Shown here: in pieces, positions 1 to 5,188 of the stretch | How the letters are laid out: each line of letters opens with the position of its first letter | How positions within the stretch are numbered: position 1 is the first letter of the stretch | NCBI RefSeq assembly: GCF_000720635.1 | Contig: NZ_JOCF01000130.1 | Span: forward strand, 1-8,804 | Direction of reading: 5' to 3' | Source: Streptomyces sp. NRRL WC-3742 | Lineage (GTDB): Bacteria; Actinomycetota; Actinomycetes; Streptomycetales; Streptomycetaceae | Length of the DNA stretch: 8,804 nt | The notes under the pieces: model-generated | Database searches by the model: none | The model's input: the letters and a program-made list of their open reading frames with translations, nothing else | Told to the model about the DNA's origin: nothing | Program-made: the position numbers and the translations under genes

Positions 1-27
1 CTCCTGTCGTCGCTGCGGCACGCGGCA

Positions 28-99
28 CCCGCCCCACCCCACCCGGCCCCCGCGGCCCCCTCGGGTCCGGCGCGGCGAGCGCGGACGGGGTGGGGCGGG
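28..99. repeat. 13-bp perfect inverted repeat upstream of the stress-protein gene
   Basis: CCCGCCCCACCCC at 28-40 is the exact reverse complement of GGGGTGGGGCGGG at 87-99, with 46 bases between. A smaller pair (ACCCG 41-45, CGGGT 62-66) lies inside. The structure ends 46 bases before the GTG start at 146, so it is either the terminator of a gene left of the window or part of the leader of the stress-protein gene. No T-run follows. The right arm overlaps a G-quadruplex motif. Confidence 0.6.
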
Positions 100-103
100 A
101 GGG
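87..103 (+). other. Canonical G-quadruplex motif with one-base loops
   Basis: GGGGTGGGGCGGGAGGG has four runs of at least three G separated by single bases (T, C, A), the arrangement known to give the most stable parallel quadruplexes. It is on the coding strand 43 bases upstream of the start at 146, and its first thirteen bases are also the right arm of the inverted repeat 28-99. The motif is seen directly; folding in the cell is inference. Confidence 0.55.
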
Positions 104-145
104 CGATGATGACCGGGATCGTGGGTCCGGGGCGAGGAGGGTTCG

Positions 146-652
146 GTGGGCGAGCGGGTGCCGGTGGTGCTGTCGGTGCTGGGGCGGCCGCCGTCCGGGA
201 GGCCGGCGGGGGTGCTGGCGGCCTGCGACGGGTCGGACGGGTCGCTGTGGGCGCTGGACCGGGCGATGACGGAGGCGGAGCTGTTCGGCCTGCCGCTGTA
301 CGTGCTGGCCGTGGTGAACCCCGCCCCGGCCGGCTACCCGCCGGGGATGGCGGAGCTGGTGCAGGAGAGCGTGGAGACACTGGTGGAGAGCATGGCGGAC
401 GGGCTGCGCCGCGCCGTGGAGGCCGTGCAGCGCCAGCGCCCCCGCCCGTACACCGGGGAGATGTCCCTGCACGTGGTGCTGGGCAACGTGATCGAGGTGC
501 TGCTGGAGGCGTCGACCCGGCAGCACACCCTGGTGGTCGGCACCCGGGGCAACGGGGGCTTCGCCCGGCTGCTGCTGGGATCGGTGAGTTCGGCGGCGGT
601 GCACCACGCGGCCTGCCCGGTGCTGGTGGTCCCGGCTCCGCCGAGCAGCTGA
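146..652 (+). CDS. Universal stress protein, UspA family (single domain)
   Basis: This 168-residue protein has the length of one Usp domain. The N-terminal strand with the nucleotide-contacting acidic residue reads LAACDGSDGS (about residues 24-33). Near the C-terminus is the ATP-binding signature G-x2-G-x9-G-S (VVGTRGNGG..LLLGSVSS, about 130-148), followed by the closing strand ACPVLVVPAP. This places it in the ATP-binding group of cytoplasmic Usp proteins, which act in survival under stress or growth arrest; its specific role here is unknown. The GTG start at 146 is chosen because GGAGG (136-140) lies five bases upstream and the ATG codons at 106 and 109 are in another frame. The TGA at 650-652 lies inside the first unit of a tandem repeat. 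No clear promoter was found; upstream is a G-rich leader. Confidence 0.9.
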   Translation: MGERVPVVLSVLGRPPSGRPAGVLAACDGSDGSLWALDRAMTEAELFGLPLYVLAVVNPAPAGYPPGMAELVQESVETLVESMADGLRRAVEAVQRQRPRPYTGEMSLHVVLGNVIEVLLEASTRQHTLVVGTRGNGGFARLLLGSVSSAAVHHAACPVLVVPAPPSS

Positions 653-688
653 TCTGCCGAGCAGCTGATCCGCAAAGCACCTGATCCG
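641..688 (+). repeat. Three tandem 16-bp repeats overlapping the stress-protein stop codon
   Basis: The units are CCGAGCAGCTGATCTG (641-656), CCGAGCAGCTGATCCG (657-672) and the diverged CAAAGCACCTGATCCG (673-688). The stop codon TGA (650-652) is in the first unit. Because 16 is not a multiple of three, each added unit shifts the frame after the stop. The array ends 11 bases before the sigma-R-type -35 element of the next gene. Confidence 0.8.
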
Positions 689-699
689 CCGGGCGTGCC

Positions 700-726
700 G
701 GGAATGTACCGAGATGGTTCACCGTT
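700..726 (+). promoter_or_regulatory. Sigma-R-type (disulfide stress) promoter for the FrnE-like gene
   Basis: GGGAAT at 700-705 is followed after exactly 18 bases by GTT at 724-726. This fits the pattern described for SigR promoters in Streptomyces (GGAAT-N18-GTT). Transcription would begin near 732-735, leaving a leader of about 40 bases to the ATG at 775. A thiol oxidoreductase is a natural member of a disulfide-stress regulon, which strengthens the call. It is based on spacing and sequence alone. Confidence 0.7.
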
Positions 727-774
727 CACCTATCTCGCAGACACAGGTTTCACGCCCCCTTGGAGTCACCCCGC

Positions 775-1479
775 ATGAAGGTCGAGATCTACAGCGACAT
801 CGCCTGTCCCTGGTGCTGGATCGGCAAGCGCCGGTTCGAGACGGCCCTGGACGCCTTCCCGGGCAAGGACGCCGTGGAGCTCGTCTACCGCCCGTACCAG
901 CTCGTCCCCGACGCCCCCGGGACGGCGAGCCCCCACCGCGCCTGGCTGGCCGAGCGCTACGGCCCGCAGTCCGTCGCGATGGACGCCCGGGTCGCGGAGC
1001 TGGGCCTCGCCGAGGGCCTGACGTACGACTTCGACGCCGCGCAGCACGTCAACACCATCCTGGGCCACCGCCTGCTGCACCTGGCCGAGACGGAGTACGG
1101 CGCGGAGGTCCAGGGCCGGCTCAAGGAAGCCCTGCTGAAGGCGCACTTCACGGACGGCGTCGACGTCGGCGACCGCACCGCGCTGGTGGAGGTCGCCGCC
1201 TCGGCGGGCCTGGACCGCGAGCGCGCCGCCGCCTACCTGGCGGGCGACGAGGGCGCCGCCGAGGTGGAGGCGCAGCTGGCGGAGGCCCGGGAGCTGGGCA
1301 TCAACGCCGTGCCGACCTTCGTGTTCGAGGGCAAGTGGGCCGTCCAGGGCGCCCAGGACGCCGAGACCTTCCGCAAGGTGCTGGACCAGGTCGCCACCGA
1401 GATCGGCGAGCGCCTCCCGGCCCCGCAGCCGGTCGCCCCGGCGGGCGAGTCCTGCGCGGACGGCGCCTGCGCGATCTGA
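775..1479 (+). CDS. frnE: FrnE-like DsbA-family thiol-disulfide oxidoreductase
   Basis: This 234-residue protein has the DsbA-like thioredoxin fold found in FrnE and 2-hydroxychromene-2-carboxylate isomerases. The active-site motif is Cys11-Pro-Trp-Cys14, just after the first strand (VEIYSDIA). The helical insertion follows, and the cis-proline loop is GINAVPTF with Pro180. The tail ends in Cys227-x4-Cys232; a CX4C tail beside a CXXC site is the feature reported for Deinococcus radiodurans FrnE, and I infer a similar role in redox relay. There is no signal peptide, so it should act in the cytoplasm on mispaired or oxidised protein thiols. The ATG at 775 is preferred over the TTG at 760 because GGAG (762-765) is nine bases upstream and the homologous strand begins at once. 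A sigma-R-type promoter lies upstream. The TGA at 1477-1479 is inside a 15-bp tandem repeat. Confidence 0.9.
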   Translation: MKVEIYSDIACPWCWIGKRRFETALDAFPGKDAVELVYRPYQLVPDAPGTASPHRAWLAERYGPQSVAMDARVAELGLAEGLTYDFDAAQHVNTILGHRLLHLAETEYGAEVQGRLKEALLKAHFTDGVDVGDRTALVEVAASAGLDRERAAAYLAGDEGAAEVEAQLAEARELGINAVPTFVFEGKWAVQGAQDAETFRKVLDQVATEIGERLPAPQPVAPAGESCADGACAI

Positions 1480-1530
1480 GTCGACGCGATCCGAGTCGGC
1501 GCGGTCCGAGTCGGCGCGGTCCGAGTCGGC
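1471..1530 (+). repeat. Four tandem 15-bp repeats overlapping the FrnE stop codon
   Basis: The units are GCGATCTGAGTCGAC (1471-1485), GCGATCCGAGTCGGC (1486-1500) and two identical GCGGTCCGAGTCGGC (1501-1515, 1516-1530). The stop TGA (1477-1479) is in unit one; the same position in later units is CGA (Arg), so the frame would stay open through the array if the stop were lost or read through. A strong terminator hairpin follows directly. Confidence 0.9.
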
Positions 1531-1541
1531 GTGAGCCCCGG

Positions 1542-1571
1542 GGCCCGGTTCAGGAACACCTGAACCGGGCC
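1542..1571. terminator. Bidirectional terminator hairpin between convergent genes
   Basis: GCCCGGTTCAGG (1543-1554) pairs perfectly with CCTGAACCGGGC (1559-1570) around the loop AACA; the flanking G1542-C1571 makes 13 pairs. It sits between the FrnE-like gene (+) and the sigma-factor gene (-). Neither strand has a long T-run, which is usual for Streptomyces. The stop codon of the minus-strand gene (1550-1552) is inside the left arm, so the last codons of that gene encode half of the hairpin. Confidence 0.8.
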
Positions 1572-3727
1572 TCCGCCCAGTCCGCCACGTTCAGTACCGA
1601 CCACACCCCGTTCGCGGGCGTGACCACGAGCCGGATCGACGTCTGCCCGGCCAGCGGCACGTGCACCGGCACCGCGGAGTCGCCGGCGGCGAGCGCGCGG
1701 GAGTGCCACAGCGTGGTGCCGTCGCCGCCCTGGACGGAGAAGACGACCCCGCCCGGCGAGAGCGTGGCGTCGTCGACCCCGGCGACCGCGTCGAAGGACG
1801 TGCAACTGCGGTTGAGGTCGATCAGCGTGGTGGCCGGGGCGTGCACGGTGAGCGCGTGCGGGTGGTAGTCGCCGGCGATCCAGCCGCCGGAGCGCTGCTG
1901 GAAGTTCCCGCTGCCCTTCTTCCGGATGCTCGGCCCGTCCGGCGGCACCCGGTTGTTGCCGGGCTTGGTGACGGGCAGCGAGTCGGCCCAGAAGTCGCTG
2001 GGCGTGGGCGGCACCGGCGGCACGGGCGGCGTGACGGTCGGCACCGGCACCTCCGGCACGGTGGGCACCGGAATGTCGGGCGTGGGCACCGGCGGCAGCG
2101 TCGGCTCGGGGACGACGGGCGGCGGCACGACGCGCGGCGGGGGAGCGGGGGAGCTGGGCGCGGGGCTCTTCGCCGGGGCGGGCGTCGCACTCGGCGCCGG
2201 CTCGGGGACGACGGGCGGCGGCGGGCTCGGCGCGGGCTCCTCCGGAGCGGGCTCGGCACTGCTGGGCGGCGCGGGCGAGGCCGGCGCGGGGGCCACCGGG
2301 CCGGGGGCGGCCGGGGCGCTGGTGACCGGGGGAGCGGCCGCCGGGGGCCTGGCCTCGGGTGAGCCGGTGAGCGCGTACGCGGCGACGGCGGCCGCGGCGA
2401 CCGCGACGGCGGCGGCGATGCCCGCCTTGGCGGCGGTGCCCAGGCCCTCGCCGGCGGCGGCGCTCGCCGCGCCGCCACCCGAGGAGGCCCCGGCCGCTCC
2501 CGCGGCTCCCGCGGCTCCCGCCGTCCCGGCGGTACCGCCCGTCGCCGCAGCAGCCGTTCCGGCCGCCGCGGCCCCGCCGACCGCCGCGACGCCGCCCACG
2601 GCGGCCGCGGCGAACCCGGCCCCGCCGACGCCGATCCAGACCAGCACGCCGCCGGGCAGCAGCGCGCGCAGGCCCGTGTTGATCTCGGTCAGCTCCAGGC
2701 AGGCCGCCGTGCAGCGGTCGCACTCCTTGAGGTGCCGCCCGACCTCGGCCGAGGCCCGCTTGCGCAGCGAGCCGCGCGCGTAGGCGCCGAGCCGGTTGGC
2801 GTACGCCTCGCAGGTGCTGTCCTGGCTGCCGGAGACGTGCGCCTGGAGGAAGCCGGCGGCGAGCCGGTCGCGGGCCCGGTGGGCCTGGACGGCGGTGGCG
2901 TTGGCGGTCTTGCCGAGCATGACGGCCACGGTCTTGGGGGATTCGCGCTCGACCTCGGTGTGCCAGAGCACCATCCGGTCGTCCTCGGGCAGTTCGGCGT
3001 ACGCCTGCATCACCATGCGCTGGTCGGCCATGGCCATCGCCCAGGCGTCGGCGCCCGGGTCGGCGAGGTCGAACTCGGCGACGGCGGCCGAGGTCTGGGC
3101 GAACACCGAGAAGTCGTCGACGAGTTGTTCGCGCCGCTCGCTGCGGTGCCAGGCGGCGGCGACGTTGCGCACGGCGGTCAGCAGGTAGGCGCGGACGGCG
3201 AAGTCGGGCCCCTTGCCCGCCCGGAGGGCCTGGAGGGTGCGGGCGAAGACCTCGCCGGCGAGGTCCTCGGCGGTGAAGTTGTCCCGGCAGCAGGTGCGCG
3301 CGTACCGGCGTACGGAGTCGGCGTGCCGGCGGTAGATCTCCTCGTACGCGGTGTCGTCGCCGGCCCGGACGCGGGCGGTCAACTCTGCGTCGGAGGGCGG
3401 GCGCTCGCTGTCGACGGGATCGGCGGGCGCGGGGACGGTCGGGCGCACCGGCACGCCGTCGCCGACGAACGCCTCGGGGGCGACGCCGCCCCGCCCCGCG
3501 GGGGCCTGGCCCGGGACGCGGCCGGGCGGCAGCGGGGAGGTGGAGGAGAAGGACTCGCGGCCGGGCATCCCGGCCTGGTCGGGCACGTGACCGGCGCCCG
3601 AACCCGGTGCGGCTCCCGGCACTTGGGCGGCTCCGGCCGGGCCCGCGGCGGACCCTTCGGCCGTACTACCGGAGTAGCCCCCGAAATCGAGGCCGTACCC
3701 GTAGTCGTTCTGTTCCTCGGCGCTCAC
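1550..3727 (-). CDS. ECF-type sigma factor fused to zinc anti-sigma, membrane and NPCBM sensor domains
   Basis: This 725-residue protein carries a whole signalling path. Residues 1-110 are a Gly/Ala/Pro-rich extension. Residues 112-198 are sigma region 2 (SDAELTARVRAGDDTAYEEIY...AEDLAGEVFART). Residues 233-297 are region 4 with its helix-turn-helix. Residues 300-350 are a zf-HC2/ZAS-like domain with Cys306 and His332-x3-Cys336-x2-Cys339, the Cys-to-His interval (26) being the one I recall for RsrA. Hydrophobic segments lie at about 359-385 and 432-453, separated by an Ala/Gly-rich linker. Residues 457-575 are Pro/Val/Ala-rich. Residues 576-725 match an NPCBM-type carbohydrate-binding fold (AVAGVDD, GGVVFSVQG, WHSRAL, final NVADWAEARFRC), with only two cysteines, 642 and 724, a possible disulfide. 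I infer a membrane-held sigma factor released when the outer domain senses a wall or sugar ligand. Actinobacterial ECF groups with such C-terminal fusions have been described (ECF52/53, from memory). The GTG at 3727 is chosen: GGGG lies six bases upstream, and the upstream open frame does not look coding. Confidence 0.88.
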   Translation of the reverse strand: MSAEEQNDYGYGLDFGGYSGSTAEGSAAGPAGAAQVPGAAPGSGAGHVPDQAGMPGRESFSSTSPLPPGRVPGQAPAGRGGVAPEAFVGDGVPVRPTVPAPADPVDSERPPSDAELTARVRAGDDTAYEEIYRRHADSVRRYARTCCRDNFTAEDLAGEVFARTLQALRAGKGPDFAVRAYLLTAVRNVAAAWHRSERREQLVDDFSVFAQTSAAVAEFDLADPGADAWAMAMADQRMVMQAYAELPEDDRMVLWHTEVERESPKTVAVMLGKTANATAVQAHRARDRLAAGFLQAHVSGSQDSTCEAYANRLGAYARGSLRKRASAEVGRHLKECDRCTAACLELTEINTGLRALLPGGVLVWIGVGGAGFAAAAVGGVAAVGGAAAAGTAAAATGGTAGTAGAAGAAGAAGASSGGGAASAAAGEGLGTAAKAGIAAAVAVAAAAVAAYALTGSPEARPPAAAPPVTSAPAAPGPVAPAPASPAPPSSAEPAPEEPAPSPPPPVVPEPAPSATPAPAKSPAPSSPAPPPRVVPPPVVPEPTLPPVPTPDIPVPTVPEVPVPTVTPPVPPVPPTPSDFWADSLPVTKPGNNRVPPDGPSIRKKGSGNFQQRSGGWIAGDYHPHALTVHAPATTLIDLNRSCTSFDAVAGVDDATLSPGGVVFSVQGGDGTTLWHSRALAAGDSAVPVHVPLAGQTSIRLVVTPANGVWSVLNVADWAEARFRCS
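2496..2522 (-). repeat. Three 9-bp tandem repeats coding the Gly-Ala-Ala linker
   Basis: GCTCCCGCG is repeated at 2496-2504 and 2505-2513, and again as GCTCCCGCC at 2514-2522. In the minus-strand gene this encodes the repeated GAA units of the linker between the two hydrophobic segments. The frame-preserving unit length means copy number could vary without breaking the protein. Confidence 0.7.
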
Positions 3728-3964
3728 AACGGACCCCAGATTCCACGACAGCCCCCGTAGTGTGGCAGGGCGCGCGGGAGTGCGTAGGCGCACGGTTCCC
3801 CGACGCACGGCGCCGACGGCGCACGAAGGGCGCGCATCGGGACATTGGCTCCAACCACGGGCAAAGGATGGCATAGCGCAGGGTGGGGCGGTAGCCGGAC
3901 CGGCCGGTACCCACTCTTCCGAGGGGCCGTCGCGGGTGTGTTCGCCCAGCGTGCGGCGCCGGGT

Positions 3965-3990
3965 CGCGCGCCGTCCCCACCCGGCGCGCG
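3965..3990. repeat. 9-bp perfect stem-loop upstream of the sigma-factor gene
   Basis: CGCGCGCCG (3965-3973) and CGGCGCGCG (3982-3990) are perfect complements around an 8-base loop. A further copy of the left-arm core (GCGCGCCGG) occurs at 4001-4009 and could compete for the right arm. It lies about 240 bases upstream of the sigma-factor start, so it may be a second terminator for the TetR-family gene or part of a leader. Confidence 0.5.
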
Positions 3991-4070
3991 TGCCCTGATC
4001 GCGCGCCGGTCCTCCGGCCAACTTCCGTGGCCCGCCCCCGGGATGAGGCATCAGGGGCGCACGGTCGCAC

Positions 4071-4105
4071 ACGCTCGGCGCACCGACGCACGGTGCTCGG
4101 AGCGT
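4071..4105 (-). terminator. Probable terminator of the TetR-family gene
   Basis: There are two stacked stems: ACGCTC (4071-4076) with GAGCGT (4100-4105), and GCACCG (4080-4085) with CGGTGC (4091-4096), joined by a 3x3 internal loop, with ACGCA at the tip. It starts seven bases past the TetR stop codon on the minus strand. There is no T-run. Confidence 0.55.
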
Positions 4106-4111
4106 CGGGGC

Positions 4112-5011
4112 TCAGCGCGCCCGGAGGCCGTCCAGCAGGATCTGCAGCAGCCGGTCCGACGGACCCGCCGAGCGTTGACCGTCCGCCTGCGAAGCAATCG
4201 AGCCGCCCAGGCCGACCGGGCCGCCGACACCGACCGGCAGCGAAGCCGGAGCGCCGAAGCCCGCCGGAGCCGTCCGCGCCGCGTGCACCGGAACCGACGC
4301 CGTCAGCACCAGCACCACGTCCGACACCGTCACGCCCGGCCGCAGCTCACCCGCCGCACCGGCCCGCGCCACCAGAGCCGCCAGTAACTGCAGCAGCAGC
4401 CGAGGATCGGCGTCCGCCGCCGAGGGCTCGACCGGCTCCGCGTCCAGGCGCACCGCACCCGCCTGCTCCGCCACCCGCTGCTCGGGCACCCGGCCCAGCT
4501 CCTCCGCGTACCGGAACGCCTCCGGCGGCAGCAGCCGCCCGGCGCCCGTGGTCACCGCCCGCGCCAGGTACCCGGCCAGCGCCTCCCAGGCGCCGTCGCC
4601 GCCGTACAGCGACTCCCGCGCCTGCGCCGTCAGCCAGGCCACCTCCTCGGCGGCGATCCGCTGGACCAGCACCTCCTTGCTCGGGAAGCGCCGGTACACC
4701 GTGCCGACACCGACACCCGCCCGCCGCGCGACCTCCTCCATCGGCGCGTCGTAGCCGTACTCGCCGAACACCTCGCGAGCGGCCCGCAGCACGCTCTCCA
4801 GGTTCCGCCGCGCGTCCACCCGCAACCGGGCGCCGGGCACCGGCGCCGAGGCTTGTACGGGCTCCGCGCGGTACGGCACGCCCGCGTACGAGACGCCGCC
4901 CGTCGGCGCGTCGACCGGCACGGCGACCGGTCCGCGCTGCTCGGGCACCGTGCCCTGGCCTGCGTGCGGTGAGACCGCCCGCCCCAACACCTGCTCCTGT
5001 TGTTCCATCAT
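4112..5011 (-). CDS. TetR/AcrR-family transcriptional regulator with long N-terminal extension
   Basis: This 299-residue protein is longer than the usual ~200 for the family. Residues 1-64 are a low-complexity extension. Residues 66-117 are a typical TetR_N DNA-binding domain: RNLESVLRAAREVFGEYGYD, then the helix-turn-helix MEEVARRAGVGVGTVYRRF (about 90-108), then SKEVLVQRI. The rest is the helical ligand and dimer domain, resembling the SbtR-like type, broken by a Gly/Pro-rich stretch before the closing helix DRLLQILLDGLRAR. It should be a cytoplasmic repressor; its ligand is unknown. Two adjacent ATG codons (5011 and 5008) are possible starts; GGGGGAG (5019-5025) gives a seven-base gap to 5011, which I chose. 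It is divergent from the NDH-like gene, a common arrangement for a TetR protein and its target. A 12-bp palindrome 25 bases upstream of the start may be its operator. Confidence 0.9.
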   Translation of the reverse strand: MMEQQEQVLGRAVSPHAGQGTVPEQRGPVAVPVDAPTGGVSYAGVPYRAEPVQASAPVPGARLRVDARRNLESVLRAAREVFGEYGYDAPMEEVARRAGVGVGTVYRRFPSKEVLVQRIAAEEVAWLTAQARESLYGGDGAWEALAGYLARAVTTGAGRLLPPEAFRYAEELGRVPEQRVAEQAGAVRLDAEPVEPSAADADPRLLLQLLAALVARAGAAGELRPGVTVSDVVLVLTASVPVHAARTAPAGFGAPASLPVGVGGPVGLGGSIASQADGQRSAGPSDRLLQILLDGLRAR

Positions 5012-5035
5012 CCCAACTCTCCCCCGCAGGCGTCC

Positions 5036-5047
5036 GAATCCGGATTC
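5036..5047. promoter_or_regulatory. 12-bp perfect palindrome, candidate TetR operator
   Basis: GAATCCGGATTC is perfectly self-complementary and ends 25 bases upstream of the TetR-family start codon on the minus strand, where a repressor would block its own promoter or early transcription. TetR-family operators are usually palindromes of similar or slightly greater length. The assignment to this protein is inference. Confidence 0.4.
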
Positions 5048-5160
5048 AGTCGTCGCCCGCCCCTGCACCCCCCGGTGCAGCTCGATCCGTCAGAAGTGAC
5101 CCGGTGATCCATCGCTCGTGCCGCCCGTCCCGTTCCGGTGACCGCGGTCGTGCGTCGTGC

Positions 5161-5188
5161 CGCCGGGCCGGGACACCCCGGCTCGGCG
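5161..5188. repeat. 12-bp stem with ACAC loop in the divergent region
   Basis: Bases 5161-5172 pair with 5177-5188 around ACAC; eleven pairs are Watson-Crick and one is G-U (5166/5183 on the plus strand). As RNA on the plus strand this would be among the most stable local structures in the window. It lies ~300 bases before the NDH-like gene and 150 bases before the TetR-family gene, so it may be an attenuator, a terminator of an unannotated short transcript, or a protection element. Confidence 0.6.

Larger units (their letters stand above)
3728..4111. other. 384-base spacer with several inverted repeats; no gene seen
   Basis: This spacer separates two minus-strand genes. Open frames crossing it give Arg-rich translations with no recognisable motif, so I call no gene. 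It holds the terminator-like structure at 4071-4105, a 9-bp stem at 3965-3990, an odd palindrome at 3810-3822 (GCGCCG-A-CGGCGC) and a 5-bp stem at 3780-3793 (GTGCG-TAGG-CGCAC), the last two 53-95 bases upstream of the sigma-factor start. I could not identify a convincing -35/-10 pair on the minus strand. The size and structure suggest the sigma-factor gene has its own promoter. Confidence 0.5.

Noticed and set aside
106..111. Tandem ATG codons as the start of the stress-protein gene
   Set aside because: They are in another frame; GTG 146 has GGAGG at the right distance.
714..1868. 384-codon plus-strand frame over the FrnE-like gene and past its terminator
   Set aside because: Low-complexity translation and runs through the convergent hairpin; the FrnE frame has clear motifs.
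2139..2165. G-quadruplex-like G-runs opposite the Pro-rich stalk
   Set aside because: Loops are longer, and G-runs are expected from Pro codons on the other strand; not clear evidence of a functional element.
3795..3799. GGAAC on the minus strand as an ECF -35 element for the sigma-fusion gene
   Set aside because: No CGTC or GTT-like -10 at 15-18 bases downstream.
3728..4072. Longer open frame extending the sigma-fusion protein upstream by about 115 residues
   Set aside because: The extra residues are Arg/Pro/Gly-rich with no motif, and the stretch contains terminator-like hairpins; GTG 3727 has a plausible ribosome site.
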